A DNA stretch of 64,000 bases from Capillidium heterosporum. Taxonomy: Eukaryota > Entomophthoromycota > Entomophthoromycetes > Entomophthorales > Capillidiaceae. The notes under the pieces are model-generated. The model did not search any database. It saw only the letters and a list, made by a program, of their open reading frames with translations, and was not told where the DNA came from. The translations under genes and the position numbers were made by a program. Each line of letters opens with the position of its first letter. The first letter of the stretch is position 1. The stretch is taken from assembly GCA_016630905.1 (NCBI GenBank), contig WBMQ01000008.1, positions 620,001 through 684,000 of the forward strand, read 5' to 3'. Below, piece by piece: positions 30,097 through 41,890 of the stretch.

Positions 30097-30724
30097 ATGG
30101 ATCCAACTCAACCCCACAAATCTAGAGAACCTAGCACTAACACCAAACAAGAAGTTGAAAAGGTAGCTTCCCTCACAATCCAAACTTTAGGGCTTTATGG
30201 ATTACTAGCTGCCTATCCCAAACCAACTGCATTTTTCAGACAGGAATTAACACCCATCTCTAACTTCTACAAACTTAATAGAGCAAGTAAAATATTCTTT
30301 ACTTTTCATTCAAATTAGTAACACCTATCTTTATAAAAAAAAATAGTCCTACCAGCATCTCTATTCATCAGTACATCAATAACCATCGATACCTTACGTA
30401 CCTTCATTTCAGGAACGAGTATACCCAACACTACATTCGAAGAAAACCCTATACGAAATAGAGATTTGCTTACCCCTATAGCTGCCAGTTTTGTAACGGG
30501 GGCTGCTTTAGAAGCTAAAAGTAGTCTTAAATGCATTTTATTCATTGCTTACATTCATTATCTTTTTAGGTAGATGCTTCAAAACTGTTGCTCGAAGTGG
30601 TGGGTTCTTTGCTCTAGGTATGGTGCTATACCTCAAAGTGATAGACGTATTGGACCCTTACCTCCCAGTTAAAGAGCTCAATGTAGTGGAATGTGTGGCA
30701 AATGGTATAAATAGAGCCATTTAG
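30097..30724 (+). CDS. small membrane protein, Tim17/complex-I-B14.7-like (tentative)
   Basis: Three exons, 30097-30286, 30347-30520 and 30570-30724, join in frame to 172 aa. The start is MDPTQPHKSREPSTNTKQ. Hydrophobic segments are TLGLYGLLAAY, ILPASLFISTSITI, TPIAASFVTGAALEAK and ARSGGFFALGMVLYL. The pair AASFVTGAALEA...GGFFALGMVL, preceded by NPIRNRD, resembles the small Tim17-like membrane proteins that include the complex I accessory subunit B14.7/NDUFA11. The resemblance is weak, and I offer it only as a lead. The clean phase of both introns makes this a real gene. It begins about 220 bp beyond the transposon edge. Confidence 0.6.
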
Positions 30725-31253
30725 AAGATAGAACAATTAAATTTTAGAACTATATTTGTATAAAACTGATTGTTGATTTCTGCAATATACATGCTTATAT
30801 TTAAGTAGCCTTTTATTTTCTATCAATATTTTTACTATACTGTTCTTAAAGGCTCCCACCCAATTTTGTACTTTGATAATGGTATCGTAACTTTAAATGT
30901 GCCTAACTTATCAGCTCTTATGTATGGTAGAGATACTTATGAAAGGTAGACTATTTTTATTATCTATTATTTAGAACATGTAGTTTTAAAACTCACAAAC
31001 AATAGGACATCAAATTCCTTGAACTCTAAATTTTTTATACAAGTGACATCAAAGCGATAGAAAAACTTTATTTTTAAAGTGGCCAAGAATGCCAAGGTGG
31101 AAACAAACCTCTTCAGAAAGTGAACCAAATTTCAAGCCGTTTAGTTGAAGAGTATAAATAGTAGGACTACATCCAGTAAAAAATTAATGAGAACTAGAAC
31201 AGAAGGAAAGTAAAGTAAAACGGAAACAATCAAAACATAGACCCAGGAGCAAT
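30725..31253. other. convergent intergenic region
   Basis: Between the 3' ends of the small membrane protein gene and the hydrolase gene. No feature beyond AT-rich 3' flanks. Confidence 0.5.
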
Positions 31254-32375
31254 TCAATTGAGCTCAGTAACGTGGTGGCACTCCAAATCACTTTCAAGGT
31301 AGGTATCTAAAGGTACATCTTCTATATGGGCCCTCAGTGCTGAGTTGAACTTATTGGCCAATTCGATATTGACCATATGGCCCGCCTTTTTAAACCTAAG
31401 GAACTGGGATTTTAGGCAGTTAGCTAAAAGTTGGCCGTAAGTTGGTCGGATAACTTTATCTTTATCGCCATGGATAACTAAAGAGCGAACCTTTTGCGAT
31501 TTAAGCCCCTTCAGCTTGTATATTGGTATATTGTGTAAGATAGCTGATAGAATCTGCAGATAATGTATCGAAGGGTTTTCTTGCTCAGTTCCATATACAA
31601 ACTGAGACAAGAACTCCATCAGCTCAAAGTTAGTAAAATTATATCCACCCATCTTCTCATTTAACCAGGGTTTAGTGAAACAGATCTTGATAAGGGGTCG
31701 AATGAGTTCGAGTCGTGTCCGAGCTAGCAGCTTTAACGTAAGTTGGATATCTTCAATCGTTGGTACTACTAAAGCGGCAGTAGCGTAGGTTGAGCTAAAA
31801 GTGACGGTATCAAATCGTTTCGGCTGCATAGTTACCATAATTTGACTTATCATGCCACCCATACTTATGCCACACAAATGTATGTTCTCCTTCCAGTTGA
31901 GGTGATCCAACAGTTGTAAGGCGTCAGTTGCCATATCTTTGGTGGTAAACAGTTTGGATCCGGTTGTACTTTTACCGATACCTCGGTTGTCAAAGACACA
32001 GACTTGATAGTCGGGTAGACTAGCAAAGTATAGGACTTGGAAGGACCAGTGGGTTGTTGTGCCATTTATTCCCATCACGAACAGCAGTTTCTTGGGACCG
32101 GTACCGTAGACTTGGTAACTTAAGTTTATGTTGTCAGTTGACTTCCCTATCATCAAATACCCCTCCTCACTCAAAAGTGAAGCTAGCTGAGATTCGTAGC
32201 CATTCTTGTATTTGTATAACTCCTGTTCAACTTGTTCCCTCTCTTTCTCCCTCTGCTCAAATTCATCTGAACTTAAGTTTGGTGTCGATGGTCTAGGTGA
32301 AAGTGGTAGCATCAAATTGAAATTTATGGGTGATTTGATATTCATTGTGGGAAACTTGGTGTTGGTCAGTAACAT
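31254..32375 (-). CDS. alpha/beta hydrolase
   Basis: Single-exon frame of 373 aa. The first 95 residues are a polar extension (MNIKSPINF, then an E/Q-rich stretch EQREKEREQVEQELYKY). The hydrolase core follows: LLFVMGINGTTTHWSFQV (oxyanion region), CVFDNRGIGKSTTG, and the nucleophile elbow HLCGISMGGMIS with Ser in G-x-S-x-G. The acid residue is probably in LVIHGDKDKVIRP and the histidine in FKKAGHMVNIE. The triad is therefore complete. Serine hydrolases of this fold include esterases, lipases and thioesterases; the sequence does not say which. No signal peptide or membrane helix is seen. The start is the first ATG of the frame, and an alternative ATG (MNIKSP) lies about ten codons in. Confidence 0.9.
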   Translation of the reverse strand: MLLTNTKFPTMNIKSPINFNLMLPLSPRPSTPNLSSDEFEQREKEREQVEQELYKYKNGYESQLASLLSEEGYLMIGKSTDNINLSYQVYGTGPKKLLFVMGINGTTTHWSFQVLYFASLPDYQVCVFDNRGIGKSTTGSKLFTTKDMATDALQLLDHLNWKENIHLCGISMGGMISQIMVTMQPKRFDTVTFSSTYATAALVVPTIEDIQLTLKLLARTRLELIRPLIKICFTKPWLNEKMGGYNFTNFELMEFLSQFVYGTEQENPSIHYLQILSAILHNIPIYKLKGLKSQKVRSLVIHGDKDKVIRPTYGQLLANCLKSQFLRFKKAGHMVNIELANKFNSALRAHIEDVPLDTYLESDLECHHVTELN

Positions 32376-34000
32376 ATTGTATTGAAGCTGTAGCTGTAAA
32401 ACAAAGTGATCGACCTTTTGTAAATAAAAGCTGACGCCAAGTTTTCAATAGATTGATTTTTTAAAAGTTGATTTGAGTTTACCTTGTTGTGATTTTAAAT
32501 AGGTTTCTGATATGAAGCTATTGGGAAAGTATGGGTAAAGTTGGTTATAGCTGTTCCGTAAGCCATTTCTTGAATAGGAACACTTTGAAATCCAGCAAGG
32601 TTATTAGGTTTTGCCTTAATAAAACGTTGGGTTTAAGGAAGGTTTAAACTGTGCTTGATAGAAAGGGTTGAGCTGGATGTCCTATTTTTAGCTTATTGAA
32701 ATTCATTTGAGGCTAGATCTTCGTGATGTGATTAGCTTATAAATAAACCCAAATCAAGTACAAACAGAATCACATTTCTAACGATTTTATTGGCTACAGC
32801 TATTGGGCACTCCTATATTAAGGGTGGATCCGGCTGGATAGATCCTACCTTATTCCAAAAACTCTAATTATGCACCTTCCCTCATAAAGTAAATAGACCT
32901 TCGTCTCAATGTAGGATTTGTAATAAAGTAATTCAACTTACATGCAAGAATATTCCTAATTTGTTTGAGTTGGTTTTGAATCGGGAAATTAGTTGATTTA
33001 CCACTTGCTTCCAAAATCTACCCAATCAATGCTGATCATTTAGAAATCCGGTCAAAAGTTGTGAGCAAAGGCTTCTACAATTTAGCCGGAAATGTGGGTA
33101 AAGGCAGGTTCTGGCATGCCGCAACTAAAGCGAAGTTGATGCAAAGCAAAAAGTTTTGCTGAGCACTAGCAAGAACGATAGCCTGCTTCACATCTTGCAA
33201 TTTCCTTCATCAAGCCGTTTAAACCCATTTTTCAAGCTAATCCACATAGCCCTCTTCTATCCATAAATGCCTTCCCAGTCCTCTATATACTTATTAGTCT
33301 TTAGATGAAGCATACTTTTTATTTGAGCAATCTGAATTTGTTGGTTACTCAGTTCCGATAACCATCGCATTTATTTATAAACCTTTGTATAGAGAATATC
33401 TAAGCATAGTATTTAAGGTCTTTATATGGATTAAAACACTATTCAAAGATATGTATAAACCAGGAACTCATAACAAATGGTCTTTACTTGGATTAGATTT
33501 TGGATCTTAGGGTAGACTTGCACGATATCTGCCTACAAAGGTTCAAGTTTGATTTCATACAAGAGGACAGTGTTGGTGTATTCCACATTTCATTTAAATT
33601 AACAAACCACTCAGAGCGATGACATCTTGCTCACGTTTTACAAATGGTTTTTAAGCAACGTGTTGGACTACTAATACTCCGTAGCAACGAAGATTCAAAT
33701 TTGAATTTTAGCCTGATATTGAGATTCTAGTTCTAAATTTGAAGTTTACAATTTTGAAGGCTATTGTTTTGGAGATTCCACATCCATCAACAAACTCCAA
33801 TCCATTTGGAGTTTCTAATCAGGGCTGTCAAGATGAAAGTTATGTGCTACATCAAGCAATTTATCAGGATTATGATGCTAACGTAGTGATTTGATTAGTA
33901 ATTTCAATAGTTTCTTGATTTATAATTTGATCGTGGAGATATAAATTGAAGACTTTGGATCTGAAACCCACATCAAAAAAGAGAATTGACGCCACAAGCC
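32376..34000. other. intergenic, no gene seen
   Basis: 1.6 kb between the divergent hydrolase and GSH2 genes. AT-rich, no open frame of note on either strand. Confidence 0.5.
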
Positions 34001-35647
34001 ATGAGTGACCCCAACAGTTTGGAAGCCAAGTACGTAGAGTTGAGCAAGAACTTCAGTTTGAGTAATGGACTTTTGGTACTCGGTGAATCGCAAAACAACA
34101 GCATAGTAAGCCACCCTGCTCCCACTACCCTGTATCCAACTCCCATACCAAAGCAACTGTTCGAAGGCATCTATTCTATTCAGCCACTTTTAAATGAGCT
34201 TATGGATAGTGTAAGTTTGGACCAGGAGTTCTTTTTATCAATCTTAGAGCCTATAGCTCAGGTAGACGACTTTATAAAAAACTTGATAGATATCTACAAG
34301 AGCACCAACCAACCTTCAACCAGATTTGGAATATTTAGATCCGACTACCTGCTGGATTACCAAACTGAATCAAGCTCTATCGATGGGAGTGATGTGCAAG
34401 CTTTAAGCAAATTCTTTTCAGAAAGTGTAGAGGCCAATAAGCTATCTTTTAAGCAAGTTGAATTCAACACCATCGCCTCCAGTTTCGGTGCCTTGGCTAC
34501 TAAGACTAGTCAGCTTCACAGGTAAAAAGTATTTTATATTTTGTATTGAACATGAAGTAGATTCTTGTTAGAACGTACAAATGGATACGACGGTAAGTTT
34601 TCGTTGGATGACTTGAATACCAAAGTCCCTGAGAACCATGCCCTGGACAAGCTGATTGAAGGATTGGCAAAAGCTCATAGCCTTGGCCCCAAAGAGTATT
34701 TTATTTTATACTATTTTTACTAATTTATATGCCAGCTCAACTATCCTTTTTGTAATTCAAGATGGTGAGAAAAACATGCTGGACCAACGACTCCTAGAGT
34801 TTGGGCTATTCAACAAGTACCTAAATTTATCTTTTACAGTGCTAACGTAGCTAGGTTTGGTATCAAAGTTATACGTAAATCGATGGCACAACTCTATAAT
34901 CTTACCTTGGATGCCAACAACCAGTTGAAGGTTGACGATGAACTGATCAAAGTCATATATTTCCGAGCCGGCTACGCACCCTACGACTTCAACTCCGACA
35001 AGGACTGGAAGGTGCGACTACTTTTGGAGCAGAGTGATACCATAAAATGCCCTTCAATTGCCTATCACTTGATCGGCTCTAAAAAGGTACAGCAAGTACT
35101 AGCTCAGCCCGGGATTTTAGAAAGGTATACTTGATTTCCGTCAATCCAACCAACATTTTCATTTAGGTTTGTAGCTAACCAAGCTGATGTCGAGAAAATC
35201 CGCAGTTTCTTCACTGGTCTCTACCCTTTGGACCAATCGGTCAACGGGGATGCCGCCTTACAACTCGCTCTTGAAGATCCAGCCCGTTACGTACTTAAGC
35301 CAAGTAGAGAGGGTGGAGGCAACAACCACTACAACGATGATATTCCCAAGCTACTTAACCAGTTGGATCGTACTCAAATTAGTCAGTTTATTTTGATGGA
35401 CAAGATACGTCCCCCTCAGTTTTCGAACAACAATGTTGGGCTTCGGGCTGGTAATGTTAACTTGCGAGGGGATTTCGTCACCGAAGTTGGGGTTTATGGA
35501 GTCTACTTGGCTACCGGGGACAAAGATAACAAAAAAGTGCTAGTTAACAACGCAGCTGGTCATCTGTTGAGGACAAAATTGAACTCTACTGATGAGGGTG
35601 GAGTTGCCGTAGGTCATGCTGTAATCGATTCTCCCTATCTAGTTTAA
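34001..35647 (+). CDS. GSH2: glutathione synthetase
   Basis: Five exons: 34001-34521, 34561-34695, 34736-34816, 34855-35124 and 35167-35647; 495 aa, close to the 474-491 of human and yeast enzymes. Diagnostic segments are ILFVIQDGEKNMLDQRLLE, GIKVIRKSMAQL, the substrate-binding region YFRAGYAPYDF...LLLEQSDTIKCPSIAYHL, GILERFVANQ, the glycine-rich ATP-grasp loop LKPSREGGGNNHYNDD, FILMDKIRPP, and GHLLRTK plus EGGVAVGHAVIDSPYLV at the end. The enzyme joins gamma-glutamylcysteine and glycine with ATP, the second step of glutathione synthesis, as a cytosolic homodimer. The ATG chosen opens MSDPNSLEAKYVELS; a non-ATG upstream extension is ignored. Confidence 0.96.
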
Positions 35648-36223
35648 GTTTTTGAAGTTCATTAAACTTGATTGGTTTAGTAATAGTTTGTGACTTAGCT
35701 TTTGCCTAATAAATCTATACTATTTTCTTATATGCTCTTTACATTTATATAGCTTCCTTTCATTCTATGTTTTATTAGAAAATAGTATGGTTTCAGCTAG
35801 CATCCTATATAAAGCCCTATATCTCTATATATTCTTTGTCAACGCTAATACACCAGTAGCGATAACATTTGTAAATTATTTTTCCAATTAAACCTATGCC
35901 AACTATTTGATACAAATGTATTTAGAGTTCTGATAAAGTAATTTAAGGTAACTAAGATAAAGGCACTGCTGGTTTAACGAATATAAATTGATATGGATTG
36001 ACTATCTCAGACCAATCTACCAAACTCAAGACATAGATTTAGTTCTGGATTAGCTACAGCCTAACTTAGTATATGGTTTCTTTAATTACGCAATTAATTT
36101 GGAACTTATGAATTCATTTTCTACTTTTGCAAAACGTAGCTTGATAAATTTATTCATCCAAAGAAAATTACCATCTCACTTTTATAAGAGTAAACTTTTG
36201 GCGAGAATTTATTGAGAGTCAAC
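35648..36223. other. intergenic between two co-oriented genes
   Basis: 3' flank of GSH2 and promoter of CWC27. AT-rich; nothing else seen. Confidence 0.5.
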
Positions 36224-37915
36224 ATGTCCAACATATATGCCAAGGATCCACCAACTGAGTAACAGCACTAATTTAGTTTTCAAGCGGTACTGACAATTTA
36301 TTTTTAAATCTGATAGAGGAAAAGTCATCCTATACACATCGGTTGGTGAATTGGAAGTGGAGCTATTCAGCAAAGAATGCCCGAAAGCCTGTCGCAACTT
36401 CATTCAGCTGTGCCTAGAAGGGTACTACGACGACACTTTGTTCTTTAGAGTGGTCCCAAATTTCATAGTGCAGGGAGGCGACCCTACCAACACTGGTCAC
36501 GGTGGTGAGTCCATCTACAACCAACCTTTCAAAGATGAGTTCCACTCGAGATTACGCTTCAACCGTAGGGGGCTGCTAGCTATGGCCAATACCGGAAGGA
36601 ATGAGAACAATTCGCAGTTCTTTTTCACTTTGGACCAAACACCTGAACTACAGAATAAGAACACATTGTTTGGAAAGGTAAAGCATGTAAATTTCATTTA
36701 CTTAGGTTTATTTCAAGGTGGAGGGCAAAACCGTCTTCAATGTCCTCAAGATAGGTGAAGGAGAGGTAGTTGATGACAAGCCTGTTTATCCTGTCAAGTT
36801 GTTGCGTACCAAAGTTTTAGTCAACCCATTCGACGATATAGTACCCAGGTTTACCAATGCCAAGGTGCAAGCTACCGAATCCAAAGTTGTCACCAAAAAA
36901 TTGAAAAGGTTTTATACATCGATTCTAATATCTAATCTTTTTGGTTGCTAGAAATTTAAATTTGCTATCGTTCGAGGAGGAGAGCACAGGTTCTGATTTA
37001 AAAGTTGGTGATGGTGGCGGTAAGGCTATGCACGACTTCAATCCAGCATCGACCAAAATTCAACCGTTAGAACCTTTACCGATACCCGAAAAGATATCCA
37101 ATAAATCGTCAAAGGCAGAGACTGAAGGTAAATTATACACCATACAGCCAATAACGAATGCATGTAGCTTCAACTAAAGCAGAGCTTATCTCAGAAACTA
37201 AACCCAAAAAGAAAAGTAAGAGTAAAAAAGTAGAGACTTCTGAACCGCCAGAAAATGAGACGCCTGAACAAGAGTTCCTACGATTACAGCGTGAAATCAA
37301 GGCCCTCAAACGTAAAAAGGCAGCTCCCATCGCCTCCCAAACTACCAAAGCACCAGAATCTAAAGTGGAAGCACCCGTCCCCAAACCAGCCCCAGAGAAA
37401 GTTCTTGAAAAGGTTCCCGAAACAAATGTACCACCAACTTTAGCCGAAGTGAAAACCGGCAAAGATTTCATCAAGATGCAACGCCTCAAATTCAAAACTA
37501 AAGGTCAACTTAAAAGTCAAACAAAAGCTCAAAGAGAGGATGAGGTACCTTATTACAATTCTACAGTTAGCTTTAACAAATTAATTCCATTTAGATTTTG
37601 GCTAAAGTTCAAGCATTCCAAGATAAGCTACACATCAAGCCGGCTCCCAAGGCCCAAGTTGTAAAACCCAAGCCCAAACCAGTCAAGGAAATCGTACCCC
37701 CTTGCCTACTCCATTCGCTACCTAACTGTCTGACCTGTCACCCCGACCTCAACTTGGAGGATGAAGAGGTAGATGGCGAGTGGATTGATCACAAGCTGAC
37801 GTTCAGTAAAGACGCTCGAGTAGGTAAAGATAACGTCGATGATTATAAGGTAGTTGACCCTCGTAACCTACTATCTGCACTACCTGGGAAGGTTGACAAA
37901 TACAACAAAATGTAG
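36224..37915 (+). CDS. CWC27: spliceosome-associated cyclophilin Cwc27
   Basis: Six exons: 36224-36258, 36317-36677, 36718-36908, 36952-37127, 37168-37544 and 37595-37915; 486 aa versus about 470 in human CWC27. The start MSNIYAKDPPTEGKVIL is the family signature. The cyclophilin domain follows (ACRNFIQLCLEGYYDD, FFRVVPNFIVQGGDP, SRLRFNRRGLLAMAN, NSQFFFTLDQ, LFGKV). The residue matching the cyclosporin-binding Trp of cyclophilin A is Glu (TPELQNKN), as in other Cwc27 proteins, which suggests binding rather than strong isomerase activity. The rest is a charged, Lys/Pro-rich tail, with NLNLLSFEEE and the terminal LLSALPGKVDKYNKM. Cwc27 enters the activated spliceosome with Cwc22 and helps recruit eIF4A3. 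Confidence 0.95.
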
Positions 37916-38090
37916 AGATTTCCTGAATTGAAATTTATCATTGTAAATTGGGACAATGGTGTTTGGAACGATAGATTGTTTATCTCCAATAAATTGAATT
38001 AAAAATCACCATATAAATTTGAAAAATATAATAGGCTATCGATTTTGATGCAAATTTACTTAAAAGGAGAAGATACTCCGTCCAGCCAAA

Positions 38091-39014
38091 CTACAAGAAT
38101 TTGCGAAGGTAGTTGGAGACGACATCAAATACAACCAACAGGATACCACCTCCAGGTCCCAACCTCAGCACTTTGGGAGCAAAGCCCTTGTACAGAGCCT
38201 TGAACCCTTCCTCCCTATATACAATGGCAGTACTAGGTAAAGTCCAGTTATACTTGCGGATACCATCTCCCTTGTAGTTCTGAATTCTAGTCTTGACGAC
38301 GTCAAAGGGAGTGTTTAAAATAGTACCCAACGTACCACCGATGGCTCCAGCCAAAAAGTTGTTGAGCATAATCTCACCTTTAGTCTTAGGTACGGGTGCA
38401 AATTGCTTCCAAGTGTAGATGGTGGCGAAGTAGGTACCAGTCCAAGTGCCATGTCTAAAGCAGGTAGCTTCCAAGCCGTTGAACAGGGCTAGCGGGCCCT
38501 CTGACTTGACAATTTTTTGGACACAGTCGGTAGTCGACTTGTAAAGATGGGCTGAACCTTTGTCCTGCATACGGATCTTGACCAAGTCGAAGGGAACAAC
38601 AATAATGGCTTCGGTGACACCAGCTGAAATACCAGTCAACAGTGTCAAAGGTAAATCGACCTTGTTCTTGCCCAAAAGGTTCTGGTAGAAGGGTCGGTAG
38701 TTCTCAAAGGCCGCGAACTTGATGGCACGTTTGGGCGCTTCAATTAAAATAGGAGCAGTTACTCCACGGTATAGATTAGCAAAACCTTCCTGCTTGACCA
38801 TCTTTACTAAGCAGTCCATGATGGAGGTGTACTGGGTGTTGGCACCGACCTGCAGTTGGAATCTAGTCTTGACGACGTCCAAAGGGTACATGGCGATGAT
38901 CTCCGTCATACCAGCGATACCACCGGCTAAAAAGTGGAAGTGAAAAGGTAGAGGCTTGTTCTGCGTTGTAGTTTGAGTTGTAGTTGGGGTGAAGGTCTGC
39001 TTGGGTTGGCTCAT
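38091..39014 (-). CDS. ODC1: mitochondrial 2-oxodicarboxylate carrier
   Basis: Single-exon frame of 307 aa. It has the three-fold SLC25 carrier repeat, each half marked by P-x-D-x-x-K/R: MYPLDVVKTRFQ, VPFDLVKIRMQ and TPFDVVKTRIQ. Six membrane helices fit, beginning FHFLAGGIAGMTEIIA. The combination of FLAGGIAGMTEI, LYRGVTAPILIEAPKRAIKF and RHGTWTGTYFATI is characteristic of Odc1/Odc2 (SLC25A21), which exchange 2-oxoadipate and 2-oxoglutarate across the inner mitochondrial membrane and feed lysine metabolism. Its stop faces the CWC27 stop 176 bp away. Codon use is more GC-rich than in the surrounding DNA, suggesting good expression. Confidence 0.93.
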   Translation of the reverse strand: MSQPKQTFTPTTTQTTTQNKPLPFHFHFLAGGIAGMTEIIAMYPLDVVKTRFQLQVGANTQYTSIMDCLVKMVKQEGFANLYRGVTAPILIEAPKRAIKFAAFENYRPFYQNLLGKNKVDLPLTLLTGISAGVTEAIIVVPFDLVKIRMQDKGSAHLYKSTTDCVQKIVKSEGPLALFNGLEATCFRHGTWTGTYFATIYTWKQFAPVPKTKGEIMLNNFLAGAIGGTLGTILNTPFDVVKTRIQNYKGDGIRKYNWTLPSTAIVYREEGFKALYKGFAPKVLRLGPGGGILLVVFDVVSNYLRKFL

Positions 39015-40661
39015 TTGATTTTCTTTGCTTTGACGGTAGTCGGTAATTTACACTAAAGTTGAAATTGGAGTTGAGGCTGAAGGTGAACTGAACGGAACTG
39101 AGTTTGTTGCTACTTCTTGTCAACTTTGTGGTTTATAAGGGTATAGCCATTGACGTCACTGCATCCTTTAAGCTTGGGACAGACATATACGTAGCTAATC
39201 AAGTCAATTTGTTTGAATCTCAGAAGTGGGGATTTGTATCAAGCCAATTAAAAGTTGTATCTGGCATGGAACTAAAGACCCGATTAGTCATCCCTGCTTT
39301 AATATTCAGGAGTAATATCAGTCACATTTTCGATAGACTTGATCGATATCTACAAAGATAAAGGTTAAATTGTTAGGGAGCTGCTTTAAGATATCCCTTT
39401 GCTCGGTTGAAGCCTTCATCCCAAACTGGCGTCTAATATCTGTGATTAGTCTTCATTGTCGAAAAATTTTCAACCCATAACTCAGAAATTCAATTTATCT
39501 ATATGATGGTAAGGAAAGATAGGATATGACGCAATCTATGTAACTCTATCAGCTTTTGAATGTTTCTAAATACGTCACGAGTTAAGATGATACAAACATC
39601 AATTTGATGGAGCAACGTTGTCGAAGTAATCTTACAATGGTTGATGGACTTTGCTCCCCATACATCCTCTTATACCACTATATTCATTTAAACTAATGAC
39701 ACCTTTTAATAGTTTATCGAAGTTTGAAAATCACGGCTATTTTTTGTAATGGCGATAGGTAGAGATTATTCCCTGGTCCTATATGTCCAAGTTGAATACC
39801 TTTGCTTACTATTTATCCTGTTTTAAGCAAATAGATATGGTCAAGTATATATGTTTGCCTTAAATGGTTCGATTTTGTTTGACATTTGCTTCCAGCAAAT
39901 CCTAATAACAAGGAAAATTATTATATAATACAAAGTTGAACACTGAAGTATAGTATCGAAAAGCCCAAATCTGACTAATATATACTTTACTGAGGCCTTA
40001 AATAGTGGCAAAGCATCCAAGTCCAACGCTACCTACCAATTTAACACCCACAGCCCCTCTATTCTCAACCACCACAATGTGGTGCTAAATCTAAAATTTC
40101 AACCCTAGTTCTGGGCCTTTGGATCCCCATATCCAAAATTTTGAAGTGGGTCCTGAGAGGAAAAGTCTGCTCCTTTCCCTTCATTCATGCATTCCAATAT
40201 AGTGACAGACCATCTAGAAAAGAGTCTCCTGAATAATTTTGCTGCTGATGCGGAATATAAGCCAAAAATAATTTTGAAAGAATCGGGTTTTTAGTGAAAT
40301 GAAACGAGATGGTGGTACGGTTCAGGGGTTCAACGGAACAGGTAAAAGAACATTTGTGGAGTTGGATGGTAAGCAATTCAAAAAAGTAGGCTGATATTTG
40401 GATTAAAAACACAAAAGTGACAAGAGTAAAATATTTGGAAAAGGACTATCAAATACTCATCGAAAGGAATGAATTTATTTGTTATAGCTACTTGATAGAA
40501 ACATTTACAAAGTCATATTAATAAGATTTTAATGATTATTTAAAGTATGCACCAAATAAACATAGCTATTCCTTCTTTATGTTGGTGAATGCATCATCGC
40601 TAGAATTTAGAAAAGTATATCAAGTATATACGATATAACTAATCCGAATGTCAAAATAAAA
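39015..40661. other. intergenic, no convincing gene
   Basis: 1.65 kb between the carrier start and the UPF0658 gene. It contains only short open frames without family signals (for example 39104-39361 on plus, 40185-40412 on minus), no repeat and no RNA gene that I can see. Confidence 0.45.
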
Positions 40662-41890
40662 TTACTCGGCCGAAAGGTCAACTTCTCCTTTGTTCCCCTC
40701 TTCGAGTTCTTGGCTCTTCTTTCCAGAGACTTTTAAAAAAGACGTTAGATAAGAATATAGTTAAAAAGCCTTACTGTGATGCTTGAGGCCCTTATTAAAG
40801 TTACGGAAGCATAGAAGTCCAAGGATGATACTGGAGAGTATGGAAGCTAGGGAGAGGGAGGCTAGGGAGGTGTATTAGCTACTGTAAATTTGAATAAAAG
40901 CTACCGAATAAAGTCAAGAATTTGCGGTACGGCCAGTACTTTAAAACAGTCCAGATGCGTACCAACTTGTAGATGAAGTAGATGGCGCCGAGGGTGAAGC
41001 CAATTAAATTGATGCCCAGGATGAGGGGTTTCTCTTGACGTACTCCATGGACACCAGCCCACAACAAAATCAACGAGATGGGGATGGCACCTATAGTCAG
41101 ATAGACTTCGATGTCGCCAACCAGACTAGTGAGTACTAAGAACTGGATGATGAAGCCCAGGGCGAAGATGATGCAGTACTTCAACATCATAAGGTAGGAG
41201 TGGTACAACAAGTACATTTCTAAAGTAATGGTTAGGTTCAAGTTGTAAGGGTAAGAATTTACTCCGCATGGCGATATCAGCGCCAATGGAACGGTAGATT
41301 TGCCAGCCGAACTCTTGGTAGAGGAAGTAGACCAAGAATATCATTATCAGCCAACCAAGGCCTACTATCCCAGCTACCACGCCAATATATATATATAAGG
41401 TACCCTTCTTGGAGTCAAAGTCAGGGAGACCGATTTCTTTGATTTGGGTGTACTGGAAGATGGAATAGACAAATGAAAAGAAATTGAATATTAAGATCGA
41501 TATCAGCAGTAAAGTGTTTCTAAAAAAAACCTAAGTGGAGCGTATAAGTTGGGAATGCTTGCAAAAAGTAGTACCGCTTCAATAGCTATGGCCACTTGGA
41601 AAATAAGGCAGAAAATGAAGATGAGGAGGTAGACTAAGATCGATAAAGATGGATCGGCTTGGTTATTGAAGCTTTCGTACTTGACGTCGTACTCTCTGAA
41701 GCTAAGTTTGTACAGCATACCCTCCAAACCCATGACGATAACACATTCTACTAAGGCTACTATGACAAATAGGAATTTGTTGTAGCCCATGTTCTGGAAA
41801 ACAGATATTAGTACTTTTCCTACATTGAGAGCTAAAATAATATAAAACGATGTTCCTTACCCATGGCGTGCTCGTTATAATTTTGACCAT
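40662..41890 (-). CDS. UPF0658-type Golgi membrane protein
   Basis: Six exons: 41861-41890, 41575-41793, 41263-41530, 40905-41219, 40775-40861 and 40662-40729; 328 aa in one frame. It is polytopic, with about seven hydrophobic helices including YNKFLFVIVALVECVIVMGLE, SILVYLLIFIFCLIFQVAIA, LLISILIFNFFSFVYSIFQY, IYIYIGVVAGIVGLGWLIM, YCIIFALGFIIQFLVL and LASIILS-type segments. The motif SIFQYTQIKEIG after helix 3 and the layout match the fungal UPF0658 Golgi apparatus membrane family. Function is unknown in the family. The C-terminal tail is acidic (KKSQELEEGNKGEVDLSAE). An apparent frame change at an A8 run (41522-41529) is removed by a 44-nt GTACTA..TTAG intron. Confidence 0.82.

Noticed and set aside
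29816-30166. 116-codon plus-strand frame at the transposon edge
   Set aside because: Overlaps the better supported three-exon gene in another frame and has no domain.
41515-41580. Apparent frameshift at an A8 run in the UPF0658 gene
   Set aside because: A 44-nt GTACTA..TTAG intron ending just before the run joins both frames in phase.
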